The notes under the pieces: generated by a model
The model's database searches: none
What the model was told of the DNA's origin: nothing
What the model saw: only the letters and a program-made list of their open reading frames with translations
Origin: Streptomyces sp. NBC_01428
GTDB lineage: Bacteria; Actinomycetota; Actinomycetes; Streptomycetales; Streptomycetaceae
NCBI RefSeq assembly: GCF_036231965.1
Contig: NZ_CP109499.1
Span: forward strand, 1,674,001 to 1,738,000
DNA length: 64,000 bases
Direction: 5' to 3'
Program-made: the position numbers and the translations under genes
In this document: positions 17,998 through 27,277 of the stretch, piece after piece
Layout: the number at the start of each line of letters is the position of its first letter
How positions within the stretch are numbered: the stretch's first letter is position 1

Positions 17998-19230
17998 TCA
18001 GGCGGTCGCCTGAGCCGGTGTGACGACCTCGGTGATCCCGCGCGCGGCCAAGTGTTCGCGGTCGGTGACGCGGCTCGCGAGGACGGTGGTGGGGCGGACC
18101 CCGTCGGCGGTCAGCCGGGCGAAGGCCTCGAAGACGGGGCCGCCCGGCGCGCACACGGAGCGGCCCGGCGCGGTGTCGACGACCAGGGCGGTGGTGCGGA
18201 GGGCGGGCGCGGCCGGACGGTCCCGCCCGACGAGGCCGGCGATAGTGTCCCCGGCGGGTTTCGTCCGCCGGTCGCTGGTCAACAGGCCGAGGCTGTATTC
18301 GAGTTCGGGGAAGTCGGCGAGGTCGCGGCTGACGTCGTGCGAGCACCACCAGGTCACGCCCCACAGGTCGGGGCAGTCGAGGGCGTTGGTGACGGTGGCC
18401 TCGGTGAAGGCGGCGGCGTGCTCGGCGGGGATCAGCGGGGCGGGCGCGCCGACCTCCTGGAGCCAGACCGGGCGGTGCGGGTCGTCCGCCCAGGCCTTGG
18501 ACAGCTCGATCAGATAGGCGGCGTGGTGCTCGGTGGCGACGCCGGTCCGGCCGTGGCGCTGCGCCGTGCCGTTGAACACCCAGGAGTGGACGGCGGTCAT
18601 GGCGCCGAGCCGGGCCGAGTGGCCGGGGGTGAAGGGCTGGTCGTCCTGGTACCAGGCGGCGTCGTACGAGGCGTGCAGGTGCGGCTTGCCGGGGGCGCCC
18701 TCCTCGCAGGCGTCGAGCAGCCGCCGCAGCCACGCACCGGCCTGGTCCTCGGTCACGCGGTCGGGGTCGGGGTGGGGTCCGGCGGCGAACTGGTTGACCT
18801 CGTTGCCGATGGTCATCCCGATGAAGTTGGGCCGGTCGGCGAGGGCGGCGGCGAGGGTCCGCAGATAGGCCGCCTCCCCCGCGACGACGTCCGGGTCGGT
18901 GAAGATGTTCCGCCGGTGCCAGGTCCGGGTCCAGGCGGGCAGGAAGTCGAAGCTCGACAGATGCCCCTGCAGGCCGTCCACGTTGACGTCGAGTCCGCGT
19001 TCGGCGGCCGCGTCGGCGAGCGCGACGAGCTGCTCGACGGCGCGCGGGCGGATCAGGGTGCGGTTGGGCTGGAAGTAGGGCCAGAGCGGGAAGACCCGGA
19101 TGTGGTCGAGGCCGAGCGCGGCGATGGAGTCGAGATCGGCGCGGACCGCGTCCAGGTCGAAGTCGAGCCAGTGGTGGAACCACCCTTGGCTGGGGGTGTA
19201 GTTGACGCCGAAGCGCACGGCAGGAGGCAT
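17998..19230 (-). CDS. Clan GH-A glycosidase (GH5-like), candidate beta-mannosidase for N-glycan core
   Basis: 410 residues, a (beta/alpha)8 hydrolase. The acid/base motif IGNEVNQF and the nucleophile strand VWLQEVGAPAP are in the clan GH-A arrangement, and the N-terminus RFGVNYTPSQGWFHHWLDFD is unlike ordinary secreted cellulases. There is no signal peptide, so it works in the cytosol. GH5 subfamily 18 members from bifidobacteria and actinobacteria cleave Man-beta-1,4-GlcNAc left after GH85 and alpha-mannosidase action; genome context makes that the best hypothesis. The start is ATG 19230 with AAGGA about 8 nt upstream. The subfamily assignment is inference. Confidence 0.75.
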   Translation of the reverse strand: MPPAVRFGVNYTPSQGWFHHWLDFDLDAVRADLDSIAALGLDHIRVFPLWPYFQPNRTLIRPRAVEQLVALADAAAERGLDVNVDGLQGHLSSFDFLPAWTRTWHRRNIFTDPDVVAGEAAYLRTLAAALADRPNFIGMTIGNEVNQFAAGPHPDPDRVTEDQAGAWLRRLLDACEEGAPGKPHLHASYDAAWYQDDQPFTPGHSARLGAMTAVHSWVFNGTAQRHGRTGVATEHHAAYLIELSKAWADDPHRPVWLQEVGAPAPLIPAEHAAAFTEATVTNALDCPDLWGVTWWCSHDVSRDLADFPELEYSLGLLTSDRRTKPAGDTIAGLVGRDRPAAPALRTTALVVDTAPGRSVCAPGGPVFEAFARLTADGVRPTTVLASRVTDREHLAARGITEVVTPAQATA

Positions 19231-19376
19231 GCGGGGATCCTTGCGAATCGGAACGACGGAGCGGTGGAGGCCGGCGGGTGAGGCGGTAGGACGGTGAGGG
19301 GGCTGACGGGCACGGGGTGGTGGGGCGGAGGCGCCGGTCGGCGGAGTGCGGGCCGGCGGCTCGTCCGCGACGGAGG

Positions 19377-20287
<911 letters not shown>

Positions 20288-20291
<4 letters not shown>

Positions 20292-21259
20292 GCGTCCTCC
20301 TTCCGGTCGGCGCGCAGCACGAGCAGCATCAGCGCGACGGTGACGACGAAGACGACGACGGAGAGGGCGGACGCGTAGCCGACGCGGCCGGTCAGTCCGG
20401 TGCCGGTGCGCTGGACGAGCATGACGAGGGTGGTGTCCTCGCCGGCCGGGCCGCCGTCGGGGCCGGCCATCAGGTACACCTCGGAGAACACCTTGAAGGC
20501 GGCGACCGAGGAGAGCGCGCCGACCAGGACCATGGTGGACCGGACGGCGGGCACGGTGACGGTGAGGAAGCGGCGCACCGCCCCCGCTCCGTCCACCGCG
20601 GCGGCCTCGTGCAGTTCGCGGGGCACGTTGGCGAGCGCGGCCAGGTAGATGATCATGTAGTAGCCGAGGCCCTTCCAGACCGTGACGGCCATGGCGCTGA
20701 GCAGCAGCAGCCACTGGTCGCTCAGGAAGCCGACCTTGCCGGCCCCGACCGCCTCCAGCAGCGCGTTCACCAGGCCGCGCTCGTCGAGGAGCCACACCCA
20801 GATGAGTCCGACCACGACGATCGACGCGACGACCGGGGTGTAGAAGGCGGACCGGAAGAAGGCGATGCCGGGGATGTTCTTCTGGACGAGGAGAGCGAGC
20901 AGCAGCGGCAGCAGGACGAGCGCGGGGACGACCCCGAGGACGTACAGCGTGCTGTTGCGCAGCGCCGTCCAGAACATCTCGTCGTGCAGCAGCTCCCGGA
21001 AGTTGGCCAGGCCCACGAACGCGCCGGGGATCAGGGTGCGGCGGTCGGTGAAGGAGTTGATCACCGTCGAGACGAACGGGTAGAGGATGAAGACGCCCAC
21101 GACCAGGAGGCCCGGAGCGGCGAACAGCCAGGGGCTGGTGCTCAGTTGGCGGCGTACCCGGGTGCCGGGCCGGGGCTGCGGGGAGCCCTCCCGGGAGCCG
21201 GCCCGCGGCTCCCGGGACAGCGCGCGGGGCTCCCGTGCGGTGCTGGAGGAACTCGCCAT
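20288..21259 (-). CDS. Carbohydrate ABC transporter permease (CUT1, MalF-like)
   Basis: 323 residues. About 40 disordered N-terminal residues containing three near-copies of REPRA/SREPRAGSRE precede six membrane helices (PWLFAAPGLLVVGVFILYPFVST and following). The EAA motif is ELHEAAAVDGAGAVRRFLTVTVPAVR. It pairs with the next permease and the binding protein upstream to import oligosaccharides, probably mannose-containing N-glycan fragments released by GH85. It starts 6 bp after the binding-protein gene. Confidence 0.92.
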
Positions 21260-21265
21260 GACCGC

Positions 21266-22552
21266 TCAGCCCTGCTGCCGCAGCAAGGTGTCACAGGCCT
21301 TGACAGCGTTGTCGAGTGCCGTCCTGGGACTCTGCTTGCCCTGCAGCGCCTTGGCGATCTCGTTGCGCAGCGCGGTCTTCATCTGCTCGCTGAACAGGAC
21401 CGGGGTGTAGTTGACCGCGTTCTTCAGGGACTTGGCGGCGGCGACCCGTACGCGCGTCTCGTCGGTGCCGTCCTCCTTGGTGAAGTACGGGTCGTCCAGG
21501 GAGCCCGCGGTGCTCGGGAAGATCGCGACCTTCTTGGCGAAGGACATCTGGTTCTGGGCGTCGGTGACGAAGTGCGCGAAGGCGACGGCCGCCGGGGTGT
21601 GCTTGGTGCGCGCGTTGACCATCACGCCCATCACGTACATGTTCACCTTGCCGGTGCTGGTGATCTGGTCCGTGATGCCGATGTTCTTGTACAGGTTCGG
21701 GGCCTGCTTCTTGAAGTTGCCGAGGTCGAGGGCGCTGCCGGGGTTCATCGCGACGGCGCCGGTCAGGAACTTCTTGCCGGACGACTCGGGGGTGGCGGTG
21801 AGCGCCTGCGGGTCGAGCGCCTTGGCGTCGTACAACTCCTTGTACTTGGTGAGGAGTTGTACGCCCTTGGCGTCGTTGAAGGAGAACGCGGTGCCCTCCT
21901 TGTTCATCAGCTCGACGCCGTAGCGCCCGAAGTCCTCGATGGTGGGCACGTTGGCGAGGGTGGCGACCTTGCCGTCGCTCTTGTCCGCCAGCCGCAGCGC
22001 GTCGGTGAAGAGCTCGTCGTACGTGGTCGGCGGCTGGGACGCGTCGAGGCCCGCCTTCTCGAACAGCGACTTGTTGTAGAACAGCGGCCCGGTGTTGAGG
22101 TACCAGGGGAAGGCGTAGGTGCCCGTCATGCCCGGGACCTGGTGGCCGGCCCAGGCACCCGCGAGGTACTCCTTCTTGTACCGGGCGGCCGACTTGTCGA
22201 GGTCGAGGGCGAGTCCGGCCTTGGCGAGCGGGGCGACGAGGTCGGGAGAGACGTTCACGACGTCGGGCAGGGTGCCGCCCGCCGCGTCGGCGCTGATCTT
22301 GTCGGCGTAGCCCTCGGCCGGCTGGTCGATCCACTTCACGTGGGTGCCGGGGTACTTCTTCTCGAAGTCGGCGACGACGCCCTCGAAGTAGGGCTTGAAG
22401 TTGGCCCTCAGATTCCAGGTCTGGAAGGTGATGTCGCCCTCGATCTTGCCGGAGGCGTCCGTCGAGCCGCCGCTGTCGCCGGAACCGCAGGCGCTCAGCG
22501 GCAGGACGAGGGCGACGGCGGCGGCGACAAGTGCTCTGCGGGGTATGGGCAC
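21266..22552 (-). CDS. Oligosaccharide ABC transporter substrate-binding lipoprotein (family 1)
   Basis: 428 residues. The GTG start at 22552 yields a signal peptide ending in lipobox LSAC (Cys22) and a Ser/Gly linker. The mature part is a family 1 extracellular solute-binding protein (GDITFQTWNLRANFKPYFEGVVADFEKKYP, PWYLNTGPLFYNKSLFEKAGLD, FLTGAVAMNPGSA). It is the first gene of the N-glycan-type operon and the external receptor of the CUT1 importer. GGGAG lies about 10 nt upstream. It is divergent from the lacI-type gene across a 208-bp region with several palindromes. Confidence 0.92.
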   Translation of the reverse strand: MPIPRRALVAAAVALVLPLSACGSGDSGGSTDASGKIEGDITFQTWNLRANFKPYFEGVVADFEKKYPGTHVKWIDQPAEGYADKISADAAGGTLPDVVNVSPDLVAPLAKAGLALDLDKSAARYKKEYLAGAWAGHQVPGMTGTYAFPWYLNTGPLFYNKSLFEKAGLDASQPPTTYDELFTDALRLADKSDGKVATLANVPTIEDFGRYGVELMNKEGTAFSFNDAKGVQLLTKYKELYDAKALDPQALTATPESSGKKFLTGAVAMNPGSALDLGNFKKQAPNLYKNIGITDQITSTGKVNMYVMGVMVNARTKHTPAAVAFAHFVTDAQNQMSFAKKVAIFPSTAGSLDDPYFTKEDGTDETRVRVAAAKSLKNAVNYTPVLFSEQMKTALRNEIAKALQGKQSPRTALDNAVKACDTLLRQQG

Positions 22553-22639
22553 GGTGACACGGCTCCCTTGCGGCGTCTGCGGGTGGTGGCGCCAGCGACC
22601 ATGCCCGGCGGCCGTCGGCGAAGTCAATGGATTGGCATC

Positions 22640-22749
22640 CACTAAATGAATTCGCATGACATTAGTGCAGGTCAGAGCCATCTCACGAGTCCCTTGCGCG
22701 AGATCGCTAATGCGCTTTAGGCTGGATGCACTCAAGCGCTTTAGTGCAT
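22640..22749. promoter_or_regulatory. Cluster of candidate LacI operators in divergent region
   Basis: Three palindromic elements lie between the binding-protein gene (start 22552) and lacI (start 22761). The best, 22726-22749, is a 24-bp palindrome with arms ATGCACT/AGTGCAT around AAGCGCTT; only one base pair of the dyad is mismatched. A 14-bp element with arms CTAA/TTAG around GCGC is at 22707-22720, its centre 24 bp from the first. Inverted CACTAA/TTAGTG repeats occupy 22640-22667, nearer the operon. The central CG and the repeated CACTAA half-site are typical of LacI-family operators. The site next to lacI should autoregulate it. Confidence 0.65.
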
Positions 22750-22760
22750 GACCTGGAGAA

Positions 22761-23822
22761 ATGGGGAGTCCCGTGCCAGCCAGACGGTCTCCGGCACGCC
22801 GGCCGACGATGAAGGACATCGCGCGGCGTGCCGGGGTCTCCGAGAGCGCGGTCTCCTTCGCGCTGAACGACCGGCCCGGCGTCTCCGAGGTCACCCGCGA
22901 CCGGGTGCGCCGGGTCGCCGAGCAGCTCGGCTGGCGGCCCAGCACCGCGGCGCGCCAGCTGTCCGGCGAGGGCGCGGCCACCGTCGGCCTGGTGGTGGCG
23001 CGGCCCGCCGACGCACTGGGCGTGGACTCGTTCTTCCTCCAGCTGATCTCGGGCATCCAGGAGGTGCTGGCGGAGCGTCATCTCGGCCTGCTCTTCCAGG
23101 TCGTCGAGGACGTGGACGCCGAGTGCGCGGTCTACCGGCGCTGGTGGGCCGAGCACCGGGTGGACGGCGTGCTGGTGGTGGACCCGCGCGTCGACGATCC
23201 GCGTCCGGGACTCCTCGACGAACTCGGCCTGCCCGCCGTGGTCATCGGCGGGGCTCCGGACGCCCCGCACCCGGGGATGTCCACCGTGTGGGCGGACGAC
23301 GCGGGCGCGATGGCGGCCGTGGTCGACGCCCTGTACACCCTGGGGCACCGCAGGATCGTGCACATCGCGGGCCTGCCGGGGCTCGCGCACACCGAGCGGC
23401 GCATCCGCACCCTGCGGGCCGAGGCCGAGCGGCGCGGTCTGCCCGAGGTCCGCTCGCTGACCACCGACTACTCGGACGCGCAGGGCGCGGCGGTCACCCG
23501 GCGTCTGCTGGAGGGCGCCGAACCGCCGAGCGCGCTGATCTACGACAACGACGTGATGGCCCTGGCCGGTGTCGCCGCCGCGAGCGAGCTGGGCTTCTCC
23601 GTGCCGGGCGCGGTGTCGGTGGTCGCCTGGGAGGACTCGCCGCTGTGCCGCATGGTCAAGCCGTGGCTGTCCGCGCTGTCCCGGGACACGGTCGAGTTCG
23701 GCCGGACGGCGGCCCAGGAGCTGACGGCGCTGCTGGACGGCGGTCCGGCGCGCACGGTTCGGGTCCCGGTACCGCGGCTGATCGAGCGGGAGAGCACGGG
23801 CCCCTGCACGGCGGAGGCGTGA
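22761..23822 (+). CDS. LacI-family transcriptional regulator
   Basis: 353 residues. The helix-turn-helix and hinge are at about residues 15-65 (TMKDIARRAGVSESAVSFALNDRPGVSEVTRDRVRRVAEQLGWRPS). The two-lobed periplasmic-binding-like sensor domain follows (VGLVVARPADALGVDSFFLQLISG, DGVLVVDPR, SALIYDNDVMALAG). It is probably the repressor of the divergent ABC-glycosidase operon. The start is uncertain: ATG 22761 has GGAG only 2 nt upstream, while GTG 22773 has GGGGAG 4 nt upstream and would drop four residues. The inducer is probably a mannose-containing oligosaccharide released from N-glycans; that is inference. Confidence 0.92.
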   Translation: MGSPVPARRSPARRPTMKDIARRAGVSESAVSFALNDRPGVSEVTRDRVRRVAEQLGWRPSTAARQLSGEGAATVGLVVARPADALGVDSFFLQLISGIQEVLAERHLGLLFQVVEDVDAECAVYRRWWAEHRVDGVLVVDPRVDDPRPGLLDELGLPAVVIGGAPDAPHPGMSTVWADDAGAMAAVVDALYTLGHRRIVHIAGLPGLAHTERRIRTLRAEAERRGLPEVRSLTTDYSDAQGAAVTRRLLEGAEPPSALIYDNDVMALAGVAAASELGFSVPGAVSVVAWEDSPLCRMVKPWLSALSRDTVEFGRTAAQELTALLDGGPARTVRVPVPRLIERESTGPCTAEA

Positions 23823-23837
23823 CGGGGTCGCCGGGAC

Positions 23838-23987
23838 GCACGAGGACTGGTTCTCGTCGACGGGCGAGATGTGGACGCCGGCCTTGATGCCGTACCGGCG
23901 CACGGAGTCCGCGAAGGACCGCAGGACGTCGCCGCGGCCCTCCAGCTCCGGGATCGGTCGCATGCGGCCCTCATTCGTCGGAGGTCT
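23838..23987 (-). pseudogene. Fragment resembling GH29 alpha-L-fucosidase
   Basis: On the minus strand about 50 codons read as coding-like protein (GRMRPIPELEGRGDVLRSF, then ADSVRRYGIKAGVHISPVDENQ). The pattern G-[RK]-GDVLRxFxDxxRRxGIKxGVxxSPxDxNQ resembles the first half of the GH29 alpha-L-fucosidase barrel. There is no start context of normal length, and after NQSS similarity ends and the frame runs antisense into lacI. It looks like the relic of a deleted fucosidase gene next to the glycan operon. The family call is by eye and could be wrong; another TIM-barrel glycosidase is possible. Confidence 0.4.
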
Positions 23988-24218
23988 GATGATCGAGGGG
24001 CCCCAGGAGACTGTCAATGGAGGCTCTACCGACCGGCGTTGAACAGGTGATCGGATGACTCGACGGGCTGCGGGAACGTCGGCCGCGGTCCGCGCGGAAG
24101 TCCGACGGGACCGCACCGGATGTCCGCGGCGGACGGCTCTCGACGCGGCGGCCCCCGCCGGGCAGAGTGCACCCGTACACGTACTACTCACCAGTACGCC
24201 ATGGAGCGAGGAGCACCC

Positions 24219-25559
24219 GTGACCACCTGGGTCGGCCGCACCGCCACCGAGATCGCCGCCGCCGTCCGCGAACAGCGGGTCACACCGCGCGAGGTGGTGG
24301 CCGAACACCTCGCCCGGATCGAGCGGTTCGACGGCAGGGTCGGCGCCTTCCGCACCGTCCGCGCCGACGCGGCGCTCGCCGAGGCGGACGAGCTGCTCTC
24401 CCGGGATCTCGGGCAACTCCCCCTCGCGGGAGTGCCAGTGGCGGTGAAGGACAACCTCGCGGTGTGCGGCGAGGCGAACCGCAATGGTTCCGCCGCGACC
24501 CCGGACACCCCCGCGGGCGAGGACCACGTCACGGTGGCCCGGCTGCGCGCGGCCGGCGCCGTGGTGGTGGGACTGACGAACGTGCCCGAGCTGTGCGTGT
24601 TCGGCACCACGGAGGGGGTGCACGGCACCGCCCGGAACCCGTGGGACCTGTCCCGGACGGCGGGTGGTTCGTCCGGCGGGAGCGCCGCGGCGGTGGCCGC
24701 CGGGATGGTGCCCCTCGCGCTCGGCAACGACGGGATGGGCTCCCTGCGGATCCCGGCCGCGAACTGCGGCCTCGTCGCCCTCAAACCGGGCCACGGCGTG
24801 GTCCCGGCCGGGATCGGCCACGGCGACTGGTTCGGCATGTCGGAGAACGGGCCCCTGGCCACGACGGTCGAGGACGCCCGGCTGATGTTCTCCGTCCTGG
24901 CCGACACCGAGCAGCCGCCGCCCGCGGAGCCCGTCACCCGCAGCATCGCCGTCTCGGTGCGCAGCCCGCTGGCCGGTGTGCGGGTCACGCGACCGTATAC
25001 GATCGCGGCCCGCCAGGCGGCCGCACTGCTGTCCGAGGCGGGGCACCGGGTACGGCCCGCGAACCCGCCGTACCCGGTCTGGCTGAGCACGACCTCGCTC
25101 GCGCACTGGACGGCGGGCACGGCGGTGGACGCCGAGGACCTCGACCCGCGCCGGCTGGCCCGGCGCACCCGGGTGCACGCGGCCGTCGGGCGCCGCTTCG
25201 TGACCGGGGTCCGCACGGGAGTCCGGCGCGAGCAGCTGCGCGCGCGGCTTGCGCCGTTCTTCGCGGAGCACGACGTACTGCTCACTCCGGCACTGGCCCG
25301 CCGCAGCCCCGCCTCCGTGGCCTGGCACGAGCGGGGCTGGCTGCGCAACATCCTGGCCAACACGGCCTATTCGCCGATGACTCCGCCGTGGAACCTCACC
25401 GGCTGGCCCGCGATGGCGGTCCCGTTCGGCACCCTGCCGAACGGCGCCCCCTGCGCCGTACAGCTCGTCGGCCGTCCCGGCTCCGAGGCGGCGCTGCTGG
25501 ACGTGGCGGGACAGCTGGAGGTACTGAACCCGTGGCGACGTACGGCGCGGCTGGACTAG
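24219..25559 (+). CDS. Amidase-signature family hydrolase
   Basis: 446 residues. The Ser-cisSer-Lys triad is visible: Lys77 (VPVAVKDNL), cis-Ser151 in TAGGSSGGS and the nucleophile Ser175 in NDGMGSLRIPA, with the usual 24-residue spacing. The family hydrolyses amides or, in GatA, transamidates Glu-tRNA. This protein is shorter than GatA and has no GatB/C neighbours, so a small-molecule amidase is more likely. The GTG start 24219 lies 6 nt after GAGGAG; a longer start at 24120 would add 33 low-quality residues. It stands alone, with no operon partner. Confidence 0.88.
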   Translation: MTTWVGRTATEIAAAVREQRVTPREVVAEHLARIERFDGRVGAFRTVRADAALAEADELLSRDLGQLPLAGVPVAVKDNLAVCGEANRNGSAATPDTPAGEDHVTVARLRAAGAVVVGLTNVPELCVFGTTEGVHGTARNPWDLSRTAGGSSGGSAAAVAAGMVPLALGNDGMGSLRIPAANCGLVALKPGHGVVPAGIGHGDWFGMSENGPLATTVEDARLMFSVLADTEQPPPAEPVTRSIAVSVRSPLAGVRVTRPYTIAARQAAALLSEAGHRVRPANPPYPVWLSTTSLAHWTAGTAVDAEDLDPRRLARRTRVHAAVGRRFVTGVRTGVRREQLRARLAPFFAEHDVLLTPALARRSPASVAWHERGWLRNILANTAYSPMTPPWNLTGWPAMAVPFGTLPNGAPCAVQLVGRPGSEAALLDVAGQLEVLNPWRRTARLD

Positions 25560-25739
25560 GCGGCGCGGGAGGCGTCCCGAGCGGGGGGACTCGGCGTCGC
25601 CGCGTCTCCGGGGGCTCGACCGCGCCGGAGAACACGGGAGCCGCGGCCGGTGGCCGGCCGCGGCTGTTCCGACGGGTATGGGCGTGAACCGTGCACGCCC
25701 ATACCGCCGGCGATCGCGATGGACCGATCCCGGCGTCGG

Positions 25740-25913
25740 TCAGTCGACGCTGGGGAGGATGTGGGGCTCGGCGAGGTCGTCCTCGTAGCCCGCGAGGCGG
25801 ATCGGGGCGGACCTGGCCCACACGTCCAGGCTGCCGAGCTTGATGTCGGCACCGCCGGCGCGCTCCGTGCGTTCCTTGGGGCGCTGATCGCGATTCGTCT
25901 TCTCTGGTGTCAC
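25740..25913 (-). CDS. 57-residue orphan protein of unknown function, possible precursor peptide
   Basis: The GTG start has a strong AGGAG 6 nt upstream. The first 21 residues are very charged (MTPEKTNRDQ then RPKERTERAGG), followed by a Gly-Gly and a more conserved-looking region ADIKLGSLDVW / ARSAPIRLAGYEDDLAEPH / ILPSVD that is acidic at the end. There is no signal peptide, membrane span or cysteine. I do not recognise the family. The leader-GG-core layout would suit a modified peptide, but there is no maturase, protease or transporter within several kb. A 530-bp upstream region holds its promoter. A small regulatory or stress protein is equally possible. Confidence 0.6.
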   Translation of the reverse strand: MTPEKTNRDQRPKERTERAGGADIKLGSLDVWARSAPIRLAGYEDDLAEPHILPSVD

Positions 25914-26443
25914 CGCGCACTCCTTATGTGTCGGGTCACCCTCGGGACGTGCGGTCCGGTCTGCCCGGTCTCCTGACGTCCGCTCGGGTATGAGTCGAAG
26001 GCAGTTAGGGACGCGGTGGCGCCGGTAACTCGGGTGAGAGCAGGCCGTGGTGACCGGCTTGTCCCGGGACGGACCGTGGGTGTGGGTGGACCCCAGTAAG
26101 GCTGCCCGTCGGCTACAGGGTAACCAAATGAGCAGGTGACTGCTCGATGGGGCCGAAAACTTCGCGTTACCGTCGCGGGTCGCCCTGGTCCCATCAGGCC
26201 CCGATCTGCGGTGATTTGAAACACGATGCCCTCTTCGCCGCCACCCATTCGGCTCAATACCGACCACAGGGGAGGGCATCAGGACGTGTCAGGGGCCAGC
26301 CTGAAGTCACCGGCGGCCGACGGGCGTCGCTCCGACCGGGCCTCTCCGGAGGCGGTGCGCAGTTCAGATCCCGTTGGCCGGTTCGCAAGGAGGGCATGGT
26401 GAGCTGACCCCCGGCACAGGCTTTCTCGTGGGAGGACCGGCGC
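25914..26443. other. 530-bp divergent intergenic region
   Basis: This region separates the orphan peptide gene (minus) from the HD-domain gene (plus). It is less GC-rich than its neighbours in places (taaccaaatgag, tgatttgaaacacg). A short perfect inverted repeat GAGCAG-gtga-CTGCTC is at 26130-26145. No open frame with a convincing ribosome site and codon pattern was found on either strand. It probably contains two divergent promoters. Confidence 0.4.
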
Positions 26444-27004
26444 ATGGAACTGCGCGGCGTCGACGATCTGATGGATCTGCTGCACGCCTGCCGGGGCGCG
26501 TGGGACACCCCGGACCGGAGCGGCGACCCGGTCGATCTGCACGATCACGGGCTGCAGACCGCCGCGCTGCTGCGCCGGGAACGCCCCAGCGACAAGGAGC
26601 TCCAGGTCGCCGGCCTCGTGCACGACATCGGGCATCTGCTCAGGCCGGGCGACGACGCCGGGCACGCCGACCACGCGGCCGAGGCGCTACGGCCGCTGCT
26701 CGGCGACCGGGTCGCCCGCCTCGTCCGGCTGCACGTGGCGGCGAAGCGCTATCTGGCGACCACGTCGCCGGGCCGCGGGCTGTCCCCGCAGAGCGCGCTG
26801 ACGCTGACCGCCCAGGGCGGCGCCATGAGCCCGCGGGAGGTGGCCGCGTTCGAGCAGGACCCGCTGGCCGAGGACGCGGTGACCCTGCGGCAGGCGGACG
26901 ACGCGGGAAAGGTCGTCGGCCTGGACGCGGGCGTCATGGAGGACTGGCGCAATGTGCTGGAACGGGTGGCGTCCCGCGCGGCCCGCCTCGACTCCGTCGA
27001 CTGA
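26444..27004 (+). CDS. HD-domain protein resembling PhnZ-type diiron oxygenases
   Basis: 186 residues. The HD motif is at His60-Asp61 (LVHDIGHLL), with further His at 33/35, 64 and 77, then HVAAKRYL (His97, Lys101) and RQADDAGK (Asp152/153). The HVAAKRYL...LSPQSALTLTAQGGAMSPREVAAFE stretch is close to PhnZ/TmpB, mixed-valent diiron oxygenases that cleave or oxidise organophosphonates, rather than to ordinary HD phosphohydrolases. No phosphonate genes (phnW, phnY, phnJ) lie nearby, so the substrate is unknown. The start ATG is 8 nt after GGGAGG. Monocistronic. Confidence 0.75.
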   Translation: MELRGVDDLMDLLHACRGAWDTPDRSGDPVDLHDHGLQTAALLRRERPSDKELQVAGLVHDIGHLLRPGDDAGHADHAAEALRPLLGDRVARLVRLHVAAKRYLATTSPGRGLSPQSALTLTAQGGAMSPREVAAFEQDPLAEDAVTLRQADDAGKVVGLDAGVMEDWRNVLERVASRAARLDSVD

Positions 27005-27277
27005 CGCGAACCCGGACGCCGCGCGGAGCCCGGCCGGGACGCACCGCCTCGGCCCGACCGGCATGCGGCGCGGACCGCCCGGACCGGTGGCCCGGTGCGG
27101 GAGCGGTCCGAGCGCACCCGTCGGAGGCCGGCGACGCCGTGCGTCGACGGAAGGGCATGCCGGCCGCTTCCGTGCGTCGACGGAGCCGCCCGGCACGCCG
27201 GTGGCGTCCGCCGGACCTGCCGACGGACGCCACCGGGACACCTCACCGAGGGCACGTCGTCCGACGCGCCGCCCGTT

